The notes: a model not told the origin generated them from the sequence alone. DNA of 64,000 bases from Gabonibacter massiliensis (GCA_001487125.1 LN913013.1:124001-188000); one strand, 5' to 3'; counted from the stretch's first letter, positions 25,338 to 35,673 are shown. Made by a program: numbers and translations.

Positions 25338-27971
25338 ATGAAACTACTTATTATCGGACTGGTTATGTCCCTGTTTTTTACTTGTTGTAAGCATCCGCAT
25401 TTTATTTCGGATCGGGATTATCGAGTGGAGGTCCGGCATGATTTCGATCGTAAAAGAGATTTACTGATAAAGTCTACGGAGAATCTGTTGGAAATTTTTG
25501 ATACTCCCATGAATTGGGAAGAACGGGAAGCGATGGAGTTTTTGTATGCCTATTCTCCGTTGGTGGATATCTCCATGCAAAGCGGTGCGTTCTTTCTAAA
25601 AAATGTCAGGGCTTCGCTTCGGGCTAAAGAGGAGATGCCCTGGGGAAAAGAGATTCCGGAGGTGATTTTTCGTCATTTTGTTCTTCCGGTTAGAGGGGGA
25701 AAGGAGGCATTGGATTCTTCCCGTGTTGTTTTTTACAGGGAGTTAAAGGATAGGGTAAGAGGTTGTAAATCCATGGAAGAAGCGGCTTTAGAGGTCAATC
25801 ACTGGTGTCACGAGAAAGTTGTTTACAGACCGACGGATGCACGTACTTTTTCTCCCTTGGCAACCGTGAGTACGGCTTACGGACGTTGCGGAGAAGAGTC
25901 GGTATTCGCGTTGGCGGCTTTAAGAGCTGTAGCTATTCCTGCTCGGCAGATTTATACACCCCGTTGGGCACATTGTGACGATAACCACGCCTGGATAGAG
26001 GTATGGGTGGACGGTGATTGGAAGTACTTGGGGGCTTGTGAACCCGAACCCCGGTTGAATATGGCCTGGTTCACCGTTCCGGTACAGCAGGCTGTTTACG
26101 TGGAGGCTGATGTGTTCGGGCGTTACAAGGGAGACGAAGAGGTGGTGTATGCCACGGGGAACAGTACCGGGATCAACGTGACATCCCATTATACGAAAGT
26201 CGTACCGACGGTGGTTCAGGTTGTTGATTCTTTACAACAACCTGTTGCCGGAGCAAAAGTGGAATATAGGTTGTTTAATTACGGGGAGTATTATCCGGTA
26301 GCGACTTTATATTCGGATAAAGATGGAAAATCCCGTTTGACTTTGGGATTGGGTGATCTGATCGTTTGGGTTTCCAAGGGAGAAAAATACGGCTTTGGCA
26401 AGTATGATGTAAGGGAGGGGGATACCCTTCGGATTGTCTTGAATAAGGATTCGGATAGTCGATACGCGGAAGAGTATATTCTGGTGCCACCGGTCGCTGA
26501 ACCTGTCACCGCTATTGCCAACAGTGAAGAGCGAGCCTTGAATGACAAGAGATTTACCCGGGAAGATTCGATCCGGAATGCTTATATCGCTTCCTTTATG
26601 CAGGAAAGGGAAGCCGAAAAGATCGCGAGGGATTTAGGAGTAGATCCGGAGCGATTCGTCCGATTCGTAAAAATAAGCCGGGGAAACTACGAGGAAACGG
26701 TCCGTTTTATCCGGGAGATATCCCCGGAGAGGAGAGGGATGGCTATGGCGTTGTTAAGCGTCGTGCCGGAAAAGGATTTGCAGGATACCCCGGCCCGGAT
26801 ATGGACGGATCATTTGAATTCGGCATGGAAGTACAGGGAAACCCCGATGTTTAAAGAGTATGTTTTGAACCCCCGAATCAGGAATGAATTTCTGACGGCT
26901 TATCGTTCGTTATTGACCGATTATTTGTCGAAAAAGCGGATCTCTTCCGTGTCCGATTTGACGGAGGAGATAGATCGTATCTGTTTGGTAGATTCTATTT
27001 ATCCGGCAAAAATCATTACTCCTCCGGAAGGAGTTTTGCGGACAGGTTTTACGGATTCCCGTTCGAGAGATGTTTTTTTCGTTGCGGCTTGCCGCTCTTT
27101 GGGGATTCCGGCTCGGATCGATCCGATTTCGGGAAGACCGGAATATTATGAGGCCGGAAACTGGAAATCGCTTCCGGTTGTCGCTTCGAATATCGCCGGT
27201 TCCAAAGGGAGACTGATGATACGTTACAAGGGAGATGAGGTAAAGGATCCCCATTATTTTTTGAATTTCACGATCGCCCAATTGAAAGACCGGGCAGTGC
27301 GGACCGTGGATTTGGGAAGCAATGCCGCGGTGGATATGGGAGCCGGAGCTTCTTTAAAAAGCATATTTGCAAAGCCGGTAACTTTAGAGGAGGGAAGCTA
27401 TCTTTTGATCACGGGTAATCGCAGAAGTGACGGTGCCGCGCTGTCCGGTATGACTTCGTTTCGAGTAAGGGCCGATGAAATAACGGTCATGGACATGCGT
27501 ATCGTTCCGTGTAAGGAAACAAGCCGGATCGAAGGATATATCGATCCCGATTTGGTTTACGGGTCGGGAAAAGACGGCGGGAGGGAATTTTTAAGTTGGC
27601 CTTCGACGGGCTATACTGCTTTGGCTTTGATAGAAGCGGATAAAGAGCCGACCAATCACCTGTTGCGGGATGTTAGCGGCATGAAAAGTGATTTTGAAGA
27701 GTTGGGGATACCGATGACATTTATTTTCCGAAATAAGGAACAATGGGAAAAATTTGATCGTTCTGTTTTTCGTCTTTTCCCGGCTATACTGAGTTTCGGT
27801 TATGACATCGAGGGCAGGATACGGAGTGCATGGGAAAAGACATTGGAGTTAAAAACGGGGCAATTGCCCTGTGTCGTTGTTGCGAACCGGAAAGGGGAAG
27901 TGATCTTCGTATCCCAGGGATATAGGGTGGGATTGGGAACTCAGTTATTCAAAATGTTACAGCTGAAATGA
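25338..27971 (+). CDS. transglutaminase-like domain lipoprotein with a second, degenerate domain
   Basis: An 877-residue lipoprotein (lipobox FFTCC). The first transglutaminase core has YGRCGEES (Cys184), HAWIEVWVDGDWKYLG (His217) and an acidic residue in ACEPEP where the third catalytic residue belongs, so it could be active. A carboxypeptidase-like or Ig-like insert follows (VQVVDSLQQPVAGAKVEYR). A second core-like segment is DVFFVAACRSLGIPARIDP with EYYEAGNWKSLP; the position of Cys184 is Ser574 in an ungapped alignment. The C-terminus (about 740-877) contains LRDVSGMKSDFEELGIPMTF and ends like a thioredoxin-type fold. The substrate is unknown. The next gene is 22 bases downstream. Confidence 0.82.
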   Translation: MKLLIIGLVMSLFFTCCKHPHFISDRDYRVEVRHDFDRKRDLLIKSTENLLEIFDTPMNWEEREAMEFLYAYSPLVDISMQSGAFFLKNVRASLRAKEEMPWGKEIPEVIFRHFVLPVRGGKEALDSSRVVFYRELKDRVRGCKSMEEAALEVNHWCHEKVVYRPTDARTFSPLATVSTAYGRCGEESVFALAALRAVAIPARQIYTPRWAHCDDNHAWIEVWVDGDWKYLGACEPEPRLNMAWFTVPVQQAVYVEADVFGRYKGDEEVVYATGNSTGINVTSHYTKVVPTVVQVVDSLQQPVAGAKVEYRLFNYGEYYPVATLYSDKDGKSRLTLGLGDLIVWVSKGEKYGFGKYDVREGDTLRIVLNKDSDSRYAEEYILVPPVAEPVTAIANSEERALNDKRFTREDSIRNAYIASFMQEREAEKIARDLGVDPERFVRFVKISRGNYEETVRFIREISPERRGMAMALLSVVPEKDLQDTPARIWTDHLNSAWKYRETPMFKEYVLNPRIRNEFLTAYRSLLTDYLSKKRISSVSDLTEEIDRICLVDSIYPAKIITPPEGVLRTGFTDSRSRDVFFVAACRSLGIPARIDPISGRPEYYEAGNWKSLPVVASNIAGSKGRLMIRYKGDEVKDPHYFLNFTIAQLKDRAVRTVDLGSNAAVDMGAGASLKSIFAKPVTLEEGSYLLITGNRRSDGAALSGMTSFRVRADEITVMDMRIVPCKETSRIEGYIDPDLVYGSGKDGGREFLSWPSTGYTALALIEADKEPTNHLLRDVSGMKSDFEELGIPMTFIFRNKEQWEKFDRSVFRLFPAILSFGYDIEGRIRSAWEKTLELKTGQLPCVVVANRKGEVIFVSQGYRVGLGTQLFKMLQLK

Positions 27972-27993
27972 GGATAACCAGAAAAATAAGGAT

Positions 27994-28281
27994 ATGATTA
28001 GAATTAATGTTGCTCTTCGGGTAAAATCGGAGAATAAAGAAAAATTATTGGCGGTTTTGCGGGAACTCGCCGTTCAGTCGCGGCAAGAGGAGGGATGCGT
28101 GGGATATGCTATTTTTTCAAATGTAATGGAAGCGGATCAGTTGGAGATCATCGAAACCTGGGCGGATGCCGGAGTACTGGAAGCTCATCGTCATACGGAA
28201 CATTTTATCCGTTTGGTCCCCCAAATGATTGCTCTCAGCGAGGAGAAAACGACCGATAAATTCACTTACGAGGTAATCTGA
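27994..28281 (+). CDS. antibiotic biosynthesis monooxygenase (ABM) family protein
   Basis: A 95-residue ferredoxin-like dimeric protein. It shows MIRINVALRVKSENKEKLL at the start, SRQEEGCVGYAIFSN in the middle and IIETWADAGVLEAHRHTEHF near the end, the usual ABM/YgiN layout with the conserved E-x-W and H-x-x-x-x-H pattern. YgiN relatives act on quinols; the substrate here is undetermined. It is 22 bases after the transglutaminase gene and likely co-transcribed. Confidence 0.88.
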   Translation: MIRINVALRVKSENKEKLLAVLRELAVQSRQEEGCVGYAIFSNVMEADQLEIIETWADAGVLEAHRHTEHFIRLVPQMIALSEEKTTDKFTYEVI

Positions 28282-28288
28282 TATAAGG

Positions 28289-28356
28289 AAAAGAGGTTGT
28301 CTTCGATCTCGTTCTTGCCGGTTTATCGAGCCTGAGACGGAAAGACAACCTCTTTG
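28289..28356. terminator. Long inverted repeat between convergent genes
   Basis: AAGAGGTTGTCTT (28291-28303) pairs with AAGACAACCTCTT (28341-28353), with inner pairs TCGAT/ATCGA. It lies between the ABM gene (plus) and the DUF4302 gene (minus) and probably terminates both. The loop is longer than usual. Confidence 0.6.
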
Positions 28357-28361
28357 AGGGC

Positions 28362-29591
28362 TTATAAGGGCTCTACGAGCATGTAGATATAGGGATCGTC
28401 GTTTTGAATAAACCAGTATTTGCCGTTTCGTAAAACTAACGTGAACGCCCGGTCCGCGAAGACCTGATACAGATCGGGAGCGATATCGGCAGCGTATTCT
28501 TCGGCTTCATCCGATTGCGCTTCAATGACATTCATCGTCATGACATCTTTGTCGTACCGGAAGTCCATATCCCATACCAGGTATCCCCACTCTTCGCTAA
28601 AGAAATTCAATTCGTTCATATCTTCGTCTTTCCCGTAATTCACGTAAAATTCGATATCGTAAAAATCCGGGTCGTTTTCATATGCCAAGTCTACCATATC
28701 TTGCATCCGGTTACTGTATTCGATGACCACGAATCCGCCTACTTCTTTTAAAAAATCTTGTGTGGAATTTCCGAATCGGAAGGGTTTTTCATCGCTGTAA
28801 TCCAAAGTTCCCACTTTGGCCCTTTTATCCCAAATCTCGAAATGATCCTCCGTTTCATTGTAAACCAATTTCGCGATATTCGTATTCTTTACTTTAAAAG
28901 GGGCTCTGAACTCGAATCCGTTTTCCGTAATTTTAACGGGTAAACGTTGGGTGTGAAATACATTATCCTCTTCCCATTCCAAGTTGAGGCCGCTTCCCCT
29001 CCAAACGCAGTATTTTGTATCCACACCCTGGATATTCATAACGCGGTAAAAAGGTCGGCTCGGGTCAGGGAGCAATCGGTTGTACATGGCCAGCAGTTTT
29101 TCGTAAGTGGGGTTGCCCGTGTTGGGTTCGAATTCGATATGACTCTCCGGCTCAAAAGTACTGCCGCGACTTGTGAAATAGAGTAATCCGTTTTCTTTCC
29201 GCTCGAGTTCGAAGCGGAAATCGCCCTTGTTTATGCTGTTTACAAACATGGAGAAAACGGAGTAGGTGTCAAAAATCAAATCTACTTGTTGGGAATAACG
29301 AAGGGCATAACTGCTCTCTTCCGTTATGATCTTTCCTTTCTTGGAATAGGTGATTTCAGCCCGATTATTCTCTTTAAAAATAATTTTAAGGTAGATATCG
29401 TCGGCCGATTCGTTGTAAATATAGTGTGCGATCCATCCCTCTTTGGCGGCGATTAATTCGTTTTGAATTTCGCTGACGCTTTGGGCGACTCTTGCCTCCG
29501 GGGAGAGTTGAAAGAGGTCGTCTACTTTATTGTCCTGGCAAGAGACAATGAACGTTGTGCATATCAATAGTAAAAAGGTAGTCGTTTTCAT
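28362..29591 (-). CDS. DUF4302 domain lipoprotein
   Basis: About 409 residues. The ATG at 29591 is used because it begins MKTTTFLLLICTTFIVSCQD, a lipoprotein signal; the longer frame to 29681 runs into the upstream gene. The sequence fits DUF4302: EARVAQSVSEIQNELIAAKEGWIAHYI at the N-terminus (a 'GW' start common to this family), then a beta-rich body. These lipoproteins occur behind SusCD and Mx1-type peptidase genes; the function is unknown. It is the last gene of the locus starting at 37616. Confidence 0.82.
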   Translation of the reverse strand: MKTTTFLLLICTTFIVSCQDNKVDDLFQLSPEARVAQSVSEIQNELIAAKEGWIAHYIYNESADDIYLKIIFKENNRAEITYSKKGKIITEESSYALRYSQQVDLIFDTYSVFSMFVNSINKGDFRFELERKENGLLYFTSRGSTFEPESHIEFEPNTGNPTYEKLLAMYNRLLPDPSRPFYRVMNIQGVDTKYCVWRGSGLNLEWEEDNVFHTQRLPVKITENGFEFRAPFKVKNTNIAKLVYNETEDHFEIWDKRAKVGTLDYSDEKPFRFGNSTQDFLKEVGGFVVIEYSNRMQDMVDLAYENDPDFYDIEFYVNYGKDEDMNELNFFSEEWGYLVWDMDFRYDKDVMTMNVIEAQSDEAEEYAADIAPDLYQVFADRAFTLVLRNGKYWFIQNDDPYIYMLVEPL

Positions 29592-29622
29592 ATCGTTTCT
29601 ATTTTTGGATTTGACAATGGTC

Positions 29623-30510
29623 TTATTCTTCATGTCCCAAACGGTGTTGTAAGTCATTTCGAATGTTTTGCAGATCGACACCGATCCGTTGCAGGTACTT
29701 TTCCATTGTCAATAATTTTTTCTGGATAATTCTTCTTCCCGCATTCATTTCTACCACGTCTTGTACCTGGGAGGGTTTAAGTCCGCCGGTCGGTTGTTCG
29801 TTGAACACGTATTCCAAATCTGCATACGGGCTGACGATCCAGAAATAAAAAAGTTCCGCGAAATCCTCTTCCGGGGCAGAGCAGGCGTAATTGGAGACCA
29901 TACCCAGTTTAATGGCGTCTTTGAGTTTCAACGATTTCCATCCTCCTTTCGTGTAACTGTCAGGGGTGATGTTGCGATAATCGTCCGGAAAACCGAACGT
30001 TTGGTGGAGAATATGGGCGTATTCGTGGAAAGCGGTTTCCAATTGTCCCAATATCCATTTCTCTTTTTCGATGTTATAGTCATTTACCTCCGTGAAGCGG
30101 ATGAGAGTTCCTCCCTCGGCCTGTCCGGTGACCCGCGTGCCGTCCATGTTGTAGGCCGATGACCCGATAAGGAGGATCATGCGCGGGAAGTTATTTACCA
30201 CGAACTCGCGGGAAGATCCGGCTTCCAGGGGGCCGATCCAATACGCTTTTAAAAATTCGGCCATCGGTACTACCAGCTCTTCTTCGACCGGATAAATATA
30301 ATACCAGTCGTCCGGAATCAGGTTTTTAATATACCGGTATTCGACAATCGTGTTATAGGGTCGGAAAAGTTCGTTTAATTGCTTATCCAGCTCCGTGTTT
30401 GTTTTTGTCGGAAAAAGTTCTTCTTCGGAGGGGAGTAACGAATCGTTGTCGGAGCATCCGGTTAGGACCGAGACGACAAAGAGTAAGGCAAAAAATATCT
30501 TTGTTTTCAT
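29623..30510 (-). CDS. putative zinc-binding metallopeptidase lipoprotein (Mx1-like)
   Basis: A 295-residue lipoprotein; the signal ends VLTGC, followed by SDNDSLLPSEEELF. The zinc motif HEYAHILHQ (HExxH) lies in the middle after ETAF, and a downstream acidic segment EEDFAELFYFWI contains the likely third ligand Glu. This matches the Peptidase_Mx1 family, often paired with SusCD and DUF4302. It may be exposed on the outer membrane and trim a protein or peptide ligand for the adjacent receptor (inference). It is 31 bases upstream of the DUF4302 gene and 8 bases after susD. Confidence 0.85.
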   Translation of the reverse strand: MKTKIFFALLFVVSVLTGCSDNDSLLPSEEELFPTKTNTELDKQLNELFRPYNTIVEYRYIKNLIPDDWYYIYPVEEELVVPMAEFLKAYWIGPLEAGSSREFVVNNFPRMILLIGSSAYNMDGTRVTGQAEGGTLIRFTEVNDYNIEKEKWILGQLETAFHEYAHILHQTFGFPDDYRNITPDSYTKGGWKSLKLKDAIKLGMVSNYACSAPEEDFAELFYFWIVSPYADLEYVFNEQPTGGLKPSQVQDVVEMNAGRRIIQKKLLTMEKYLQRIGVDLQNIRNDLQHRLGHEE

Positions 30511-30518
30511 ATGTTCAT

Positions 30519-31958
30519 TTATTTATTGGGTTCAAGTCCGGCTTCGATCGCGTAACCGGGAATTTGGTAATCTTTGTTCGGTGCGATCTCGGATAAACGA
30601 ATAGTGGTACCGTCCTGCAGCAGATGCTCCACATCCAGGTTGTAGCGTTTAATGTCGAACCATCTCATACCTTTCATCAGAAATTGTACCCGTCTTTCGA
30701 AAAGAATATACCGGATCATGGATTCCTGTTCCGTGTCGTCCGGATAGGCTTTTTGTATGGCGGCTCTGCTTACTTTGGAGCTGTTGTAGTTGTAATAGAC
30801 TTTTTTGCCCAAAGCATGTAACATCTCCAAAGCCTGATCGAAATCTTTTTCCCGGGCGTATCCTTCGGCGGCATTGAGTAAGGCTTCCGACATGGGAAAC
30901 AGATCGTATGCCGAATAGAGGGTGTTCTCTTTTTCCGGGACAAAAAAGTACATGGGCGTAAATATGTTTCCTGAGGTAAGGTATTTGCCTTTTAAACGGA
31001 GGTCGTTTTGTTTGAACGGATTTTTTAATTCCGTGTCCTTAATTCCGTCTGTCAATTGATAAATAAAAGCATAATTGACCATGGTAGCCGAAACCTGCAC
31101 CAATCCCACTTCGCCTTGGGTGACATCGACAGGACCTTCCTGGTCTTTCCCGTATTCGGTCCAGGAGCGCATCACCAGTAAGCCTCCGAATTGTTGGATT
31201 GCTTTATTGGCATATCGGATAGCCAGCTCTACATCTTTTTTATCCTGATTTCGGAAGGTGTAAAAACGGGAGGCATACAGGTATACCGTCGGAAACGTAA
31301 AATGGTATTTACTCGGATTGAATAGTTTGGGATGTTTTTCCAACAAGCGGATTCCTTCCTGCAAATCTTCTTCTGCCAGTCGGTATACCTCTTCTACGGA
31401 AGCTCTTTTGTAATGAACCACCAATCGGTCTTCGGGTTTGACAACGTAAGGAATGCCCGGATCTGTCGAGGCCGTGGATTTGTCAAAATGTTTTGCGAAT
31501 AGGTTGACCAACATGAAATGGCAGTAGGAACGGACAATCAGGGCCTCTCCCCGTATAACTTCCGCTTTGGCCGATTCTTCCGGAAGGATTTTCAATTTAT
31601 CCATAGCCTCGAGGGCATGGTTGATGTTGGCAATGGAGCTGTACGTGATCGTCCAGTAAGATGCCGGAGCATCCTGATGCGTCTGGTTCCGGAAATCGCG
31701 ATTCCATGTATACAGGTCTTCGATTGTTTCCTGCGTGCGGTTTACCCCCTTTACGGCAGTGACATCGTCGGAAGACATGTGTGTAAACCTGAAACCGTAC
31801 TTGTTCTGGTAAGCTCCGGTGACCGTTTGATAGACCTTGTCGAGGTTATCGATTTCCATGCGCTCGTCCGGAGATACGTCTAAAAAGTCGTTGCATCCCG
31901 TGAAGCAAAGAACGGCAGAGAAGAGCATGGCATATAGCGGTAAATAATATTTTTTCAT
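30519..31958 (-). CDS. RagB/SusD family outer-membrane lipoprotein
   Basis: A 479-residue SusD with lipobox CFTGC followed by NDFLDVSPDERMEIDNLD, the typical start. Segments include NINHALEAMDKLKILPEES, GEALIVRSYCHFMLVNLFAKHF and the C-terminal LFERRVQFLMKGMRWFDIKRYNLD. It is distant from the two SusD copies at the left end. It pairs with the SusC upstream on the same strand, 52 bases away. Confidence 0.93.
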   Translation of the reverse strand: MKKYYLPLYAMLFSAVLCFTGCNDFLDVSPDERMEIDNLDKVYQTVTGAYQNKYGFRFTHMSSDDVTAVKGVNRTQETIEDLYTWNRDFRNQTHQDAPASYWTITYSSIANINHALEAMDKLKILPEESAKAEVIRGEALIVRSYCHFMLVNLFAKHFDKSTASTDPGIPYVVKPEDRLVVHYKRASVEEVYRLAEEDLQEGIRLLEKHPKLFNPSKYHFTFPTVYLYASRFYTFRNQDKKDVELAIRYANKAIQQFGGLLVMRSWTEYGKDQEGPVDVTQGEVGLVQVSATMVNYAFIYQLTDGIKDTELKNPFKQNDLRLKGKYLTSGNIFTPMYFFVPEKENTLYSAYDLFPMSEALLNAAEGYAREKDFDQALEMLHALGKKVYYNYNSSKVSRAAIQKAYPDDTEQESMIRYILFERRVQFLMKGMRWFDIKRYNLDVEHLLQDGTTIRLSEIAPNKDYQIPGYAIEAGLEPNK

Positions 31959-32010
31959 CGTTTTGAATTTTAGTTCTGTTTATTCTTTTCTTACTACGTT
32001 TGTCGTAAAC

Positions 32011-35000
32011 TTAGAATCCTATATTTAAGGTGAATACATATTGACGGCTGATGGGCATGATGGTACCTCCCGACCAGGAAAATTCAGGGTCTTCACCGCC
32101 TAATTTCTCTTTATCCGCCAACCACAATAAGCCCACGTTCGTGGCTGAAAAGCCCAGGTTTACATGATCTATCGATAGCTTTTGCATCCATTTTTTAGGC
32201 AGGGAATAGGATAGGGACAAGTTCTTTAAGCGGATAAAGGAAGCATCGGCTAACCATAAATCCGACATACCGTATAGATTGTAGGCCGTAGAGATATCCG
32301 TTTCATTGGAACGGTTATAGTAATCCTTATCCAAAATAGCCGGGATAGAAGTGATTTTTTCATCTCCCTTTACCCGCCAGCGGTTTTTTAATTTGGAAGG
32401 TAAAGCTTCCGAATCGTAATATCCGTAGCTGTAATTTTGCATTACCCGTTTTTTGTGACCGAATTGTCCGGTGAACAAGGCCGAAAGCGAGAGATTGCCG
32501 AAGGTAAAAGTATGTTGCATGCCGGCATTCGAGGTGGGTTCCAAATTCCCGCTATAGACGAAATCGCTCCAATCGTAGCTTTGTAATTTCAGGTAGTATA
32601 CCTGTTCATCGTTTTTATTGAAAAACATGGGAACCCCGTGGTCGTCCAATCCGGCAAAGCGGGAGGAATAAATGCCTCTTACCGGGCCGTTCAGTACCGG
32701 AACGCCGTATGTGCTTACCGCTCTTCCCACCCAGTCCTGGCTGATCAGTTTTACAATCTTGCTGTGGTGATAGGCGTAGTTGATGTTAAAGTTCCATCGG
32801 AATTTTTGTGTTTGTGCCGGAGTGCAGGTTAAGGTTAATTCTATACCGTGCGAATGCATATCTGCAATATTTCCCAGTTTAAGACGTTCGCCGCCCACTC
32901 CCGACGATGGGTAGGCTCCTATCAAGTCGAAGGCCTTTCTGTTGTAATAGTCGATGATCAGGTTTAACCGATTTTCCCATAATCCCGCGTCTATTCCGGC
33001 GTTGAATTCATGTTGCTTTTCCCAGGTGAGATCCCGGTTTCCCAAGCTGACAATGTCGATCTCCAATTCGGAAAAGGAGGGATGGAAGGGGTGGTTGTTC
33101 ACCCGGGTACGGGCTAATAGGGTGGAGTTGGTCGCGTTACCGAGGGAAGCGTTCAGCCCGTAGGTCAGACGCAGGTTCAGCTGGCTTAACCATTCGATAC
33201 GATTCATAAAATCTTCCTCCTTTACGGCCCATTTGCCACTGATGTTCCAGGTAGGCAACCAACGGGCGGAGCGGGCATGTCCCAGGCGGTTGGAGCCGTC
33301 ATAGCGAATTGTTCCGTTAAAGGTGTATTTTCCCTGGAATGAATAGCCGTAATTCAGGAAAAAGGCGGCAAAACGGTCGAAACCTTTGGCTTTTCCGAAA
33401 TAGGAGCCGCCTACCGATTCCAAATACTCCATGTAATTGGCCGATACGTTTCCTGCGTCGAAAAAATGACCGTAACCGTAATTCCAATCCTTATCCCGGT
33501 TGATGTAACGGATTTCTGTTCCCAACAGGAAGGTAAACATATGGTCGGAGCCTATCCGGGGATTCCAGTTGGCATTTGCATTCAGGTAATAATTGAGCAT
33601 CTCGTCACAATAGGTTTCGTAAATGCCCCCTTCCGGCAGGATACTGTATTTGATCCCCGAATTATCGCCCGGCTTCTGGAATAGCAGGCCATTGTTTTCT
33701 TGGATCAGGCCGGAATCGTCCGGTCCGGTTCCAGCCCGGTAAGCTTTGGCTTCATTGGAATTTTCGTGTACTTTTCGATCCAGTTTGGATAGGTAATACC
33801 GGGCGGATACTTTTCCGGAAAGGGAAAAACTACTCGTGATGTTGTAATTGATATCTGCCGTAAAAGACATATCCCGGACCGTCGCTTCAATCCTGTTTTT
33901 GGACAATTCATCCACGATATTGTAGTCCGTATAATTTTTCCGGAAGAATTCCAGGTTGCCGTTTTCATCCCGGCAACGAATAGCCCGGCTGGTTTGCAGG
34001 GCATACAGGAACGGGTTGTTGTCGAAGTTTCGTTCGATGCGTCCCGTGTAACGATCCACGCCGTTCACATCATCCGTACTTTGCGAGGCGCCTGACAGGC
34101 GTTGCTTCCGGAAAGACATATTGGTGGAGGCCGTTACCGTCAATTGCTTCGTGATATCGAATGTTCCTTTTAATAAAGCCGTGTAGCGATCTACTTTATC
34201 GGCTATCGTCCATCCGTCGTCGTGCAGATAACTGATGGAAGCGTAGAAGGTATTTTTGGTTCCTCCTCCCGCAATGCTGAGCGTGTGTTGCTGTTGTATT
34301 CCCGTACGAAAAAGTTCCTTGAACCAGTTCGTATTCGCGGTCTCGTATTTCCGTAAGAAAGTATTGATTCCGTTGTTGTTATCTACCCACGCGATTTCGT
34401 TTTTGGCGATGAGGTCGAACATTTTTCCGTAAGGACCGTGATCGATAGCGGATGGGGTCTGGGCTATGTTGATCCAACCTTTTTCATAGAGTTCCCGGTT
34501 CACGGACATCTGTTCTCCGGAGTTCAGTATGTTGTAGTCGTCGTATGAGGGTATGGGTTTGATGCTGATATTGGTCGAATAGTTCACGGACATCTTTCCT
34601 TGTCGTCCCTTTTTGGTGGTGATTACAATGACTCCGTTCATGGCTCTTGCTCCGTATAGGGCCGTTGCCGATACGTCTTTCAATATTTGCAGGGAAGCGA
34701 TGTCGTCCGTGTTCAATCCTGCCACGCCGGAGCTGATGATGGTCGCTATATTTCCGGAATTCAGCTCATCCATGGATACATTCACGGCATCTTCCAGTAC
34801 TACGCCATCGATTACCCATAAGGGTTTTTGGTTTCCGTAAATGGAAGAGGCCCCGCGAATCCGTAATTTGGGAGCACTACCGAAAGTACTCGATACGTTT
34901 TGAATGGAGACTCCCGCTACCTGGCCTTCCAGGGCTTTGGTGATATCCGGTTCTCCGGGTAGATAGATATCCTTCATGTCTACTTTCGAAGCTGCTCCCG

Positions 35001-35673
35001 TGAAGAGTTTGCGGTCGATTTTTTGATATCCGGTTATCACTACTTCCTCCACGCTTTGTATATCTTCCTTTAGAACGACGCTCATCGGTTTTCCCTTATA
35101 CATAACCTCCTGGCTTTTCATTCCCACGAAAGAAAAAGTCAATACGATCGTATCCTGTTCAGGGACGTTCAGCTGAAATTCTCCTTTTATATTGGTCGTA
35201 CTCCCCGTGTGGCTTCCTTTCAAAATAACCGATACGCCCGGCAAAGGTTCTCCGGCTTCGTCTTTTACGATGCCCTTTACCGTGATCATGGTTATTTTTT
35301 CTTTCTTCTCTTCCCTGCTTTTGATGATGACGAGCTGGTGATTTATTTCGTATGTCAAATCGGTTTTAGCCAAACAAATGGTTAGAATCTCTTTTAACTC
35401 AGCCTGTTTTACATCGATTTTAATCGGGGCTATTTTGTCGATGTCTTCGATAGAGTAGAGAAAGGTATATTCTCCTTTTTGTTCGATGATTTTAAAAACT
35501 TCTTCCAATGTCCCTTTCTCTAACGAGATATCGTATTTCACGGACTGGGAATATACTCCTCCGAAGCTTTGAAGTATACTGATTAGAAAGAGTAGGATCG
35601 TTAGTTTCATTTTTACAAAATTAGCGGACTCTTCTCCTTTGGAGTGCGGGCCGGGTTCTCGTTTTTTTTTCAT
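32011..35673 (-). CDS. SusC/RagA TonB-dependent receptor with STN domain
   Basis: A 1220-residue receptor. ATG at 35673 gives a charged start before the signal core; ATG at 35610 (MKLTILLFLISILQS) is an alternative. Domains in order: STN (LEKGTLEEVFKIIEQKGEYT), carboxypeptidase-like beta domain (VKGIVKDEAGEPLPGVSV), plug with LKDVSATALYGARAMNGVI, and barrel ending YVFTLNIGF. The STN domain and the FecR gene upstream suggest sigma signalling. The substrate is unknown, but the peptidase gene in the operon hints at peptide or protein ligands (inference). Confidence 0.94.
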   Translation of the reverse strand: MKKKREPGPHSKGEESANFVKMKLTILLFLISILQSFGGVYSQSVKYDISLEKGTLEEVFKIIEQKGEYTFLYSIEDIDKIAPIKIDVKQAELKEILTICLAKTDLTYEINHQLVIIKSREEKKEKITMITVKGIVKDEAGEPLPGVSVILKGSHTGSTTNIKGEFQLNVPEQDTIVLTFSFVGMKSQEVMYKGKPMSVVLKEDIQSVEEVVITGYQKIDRKLFTGAASKVDMKDIYLPGEPDITKALEGQVAGVSIQNVSSTFGSAPKLRIRGASSIYGNQKPLWVIDGVVLEDAVNVSMDELNSGNIATIISSGVAGLNTDDIASLQILKDVSATALYGARAMNGVIVITTKKGRQGKMSVNYSTNISIKPIPSYDDYNILNSGEQMSVNRELYEKGWINIAQTPSAIDHGPYGKMFDLIAKNEIAWVDNNNGINTFLRKYETANTNWFKELFRTGIQQQHTLSIAGGGTKNTFYASISYLHDDGWTIADKVDRYTALLKGTFDITKQLTVTASTNMSFRKQRLSGASQSTDDVNGVDRYTGRIERNFDNNPFLYALQTSRAIRCRDENGNLEFFRKNYTDYNIVDELSKNRIEATVRDMSFTADINYNITSSFSLSGKVSARYYLSKLDRKVHENSNEAKAYRAGTGPDDSGLIQENNGLLFQKPGDNSGIKYSILPEGGIYETYCDEMLNYYLNANANWNPRIGSDHMFTFLLGTEIRYINRDKDWNYGYGHFFDAGNVSANYMEYLESVGGSYFGKAKGFDRFAAFFLNYGYSFQGKYTFNGTIRYDGSNRLGHARSARWLPTWNISGKWAVKEEDFMNRIEWLSQLNLRLTYGLNASLGNATNSTLLARTRVNNHPFHPSFSELEIDIVSLGNRDLTWEKQHEFNAGIDAGLWENRLNLIIDYYNRKAFDLIGAYPSSGVGGERLKLGNIADMHSHGIELTLTCTPAQTQKFRWNFNINYAYHHSKIVKLISQDWVGRAVSTYGVPVLNGPVRGIYSSRFAGLDDHGVPMFFNKNDEQVYYLKLQSYDWSDFVYSGNLEPTSNAGMQHTFTFGNLSLSALFTGQFGHKKRVMQNYSYGYYDSEALPSKLKNRWRVKGDEKITSIPAILDKDYYNRSNETDISTAYNLYGMSDLWLADASFIRLKNLSLSYSLPKKWMQKLSIDHVNLGFSATNVGLLWLADKEKLGGEDPEFSWSGGTIMPISRQYVFTLNIGF

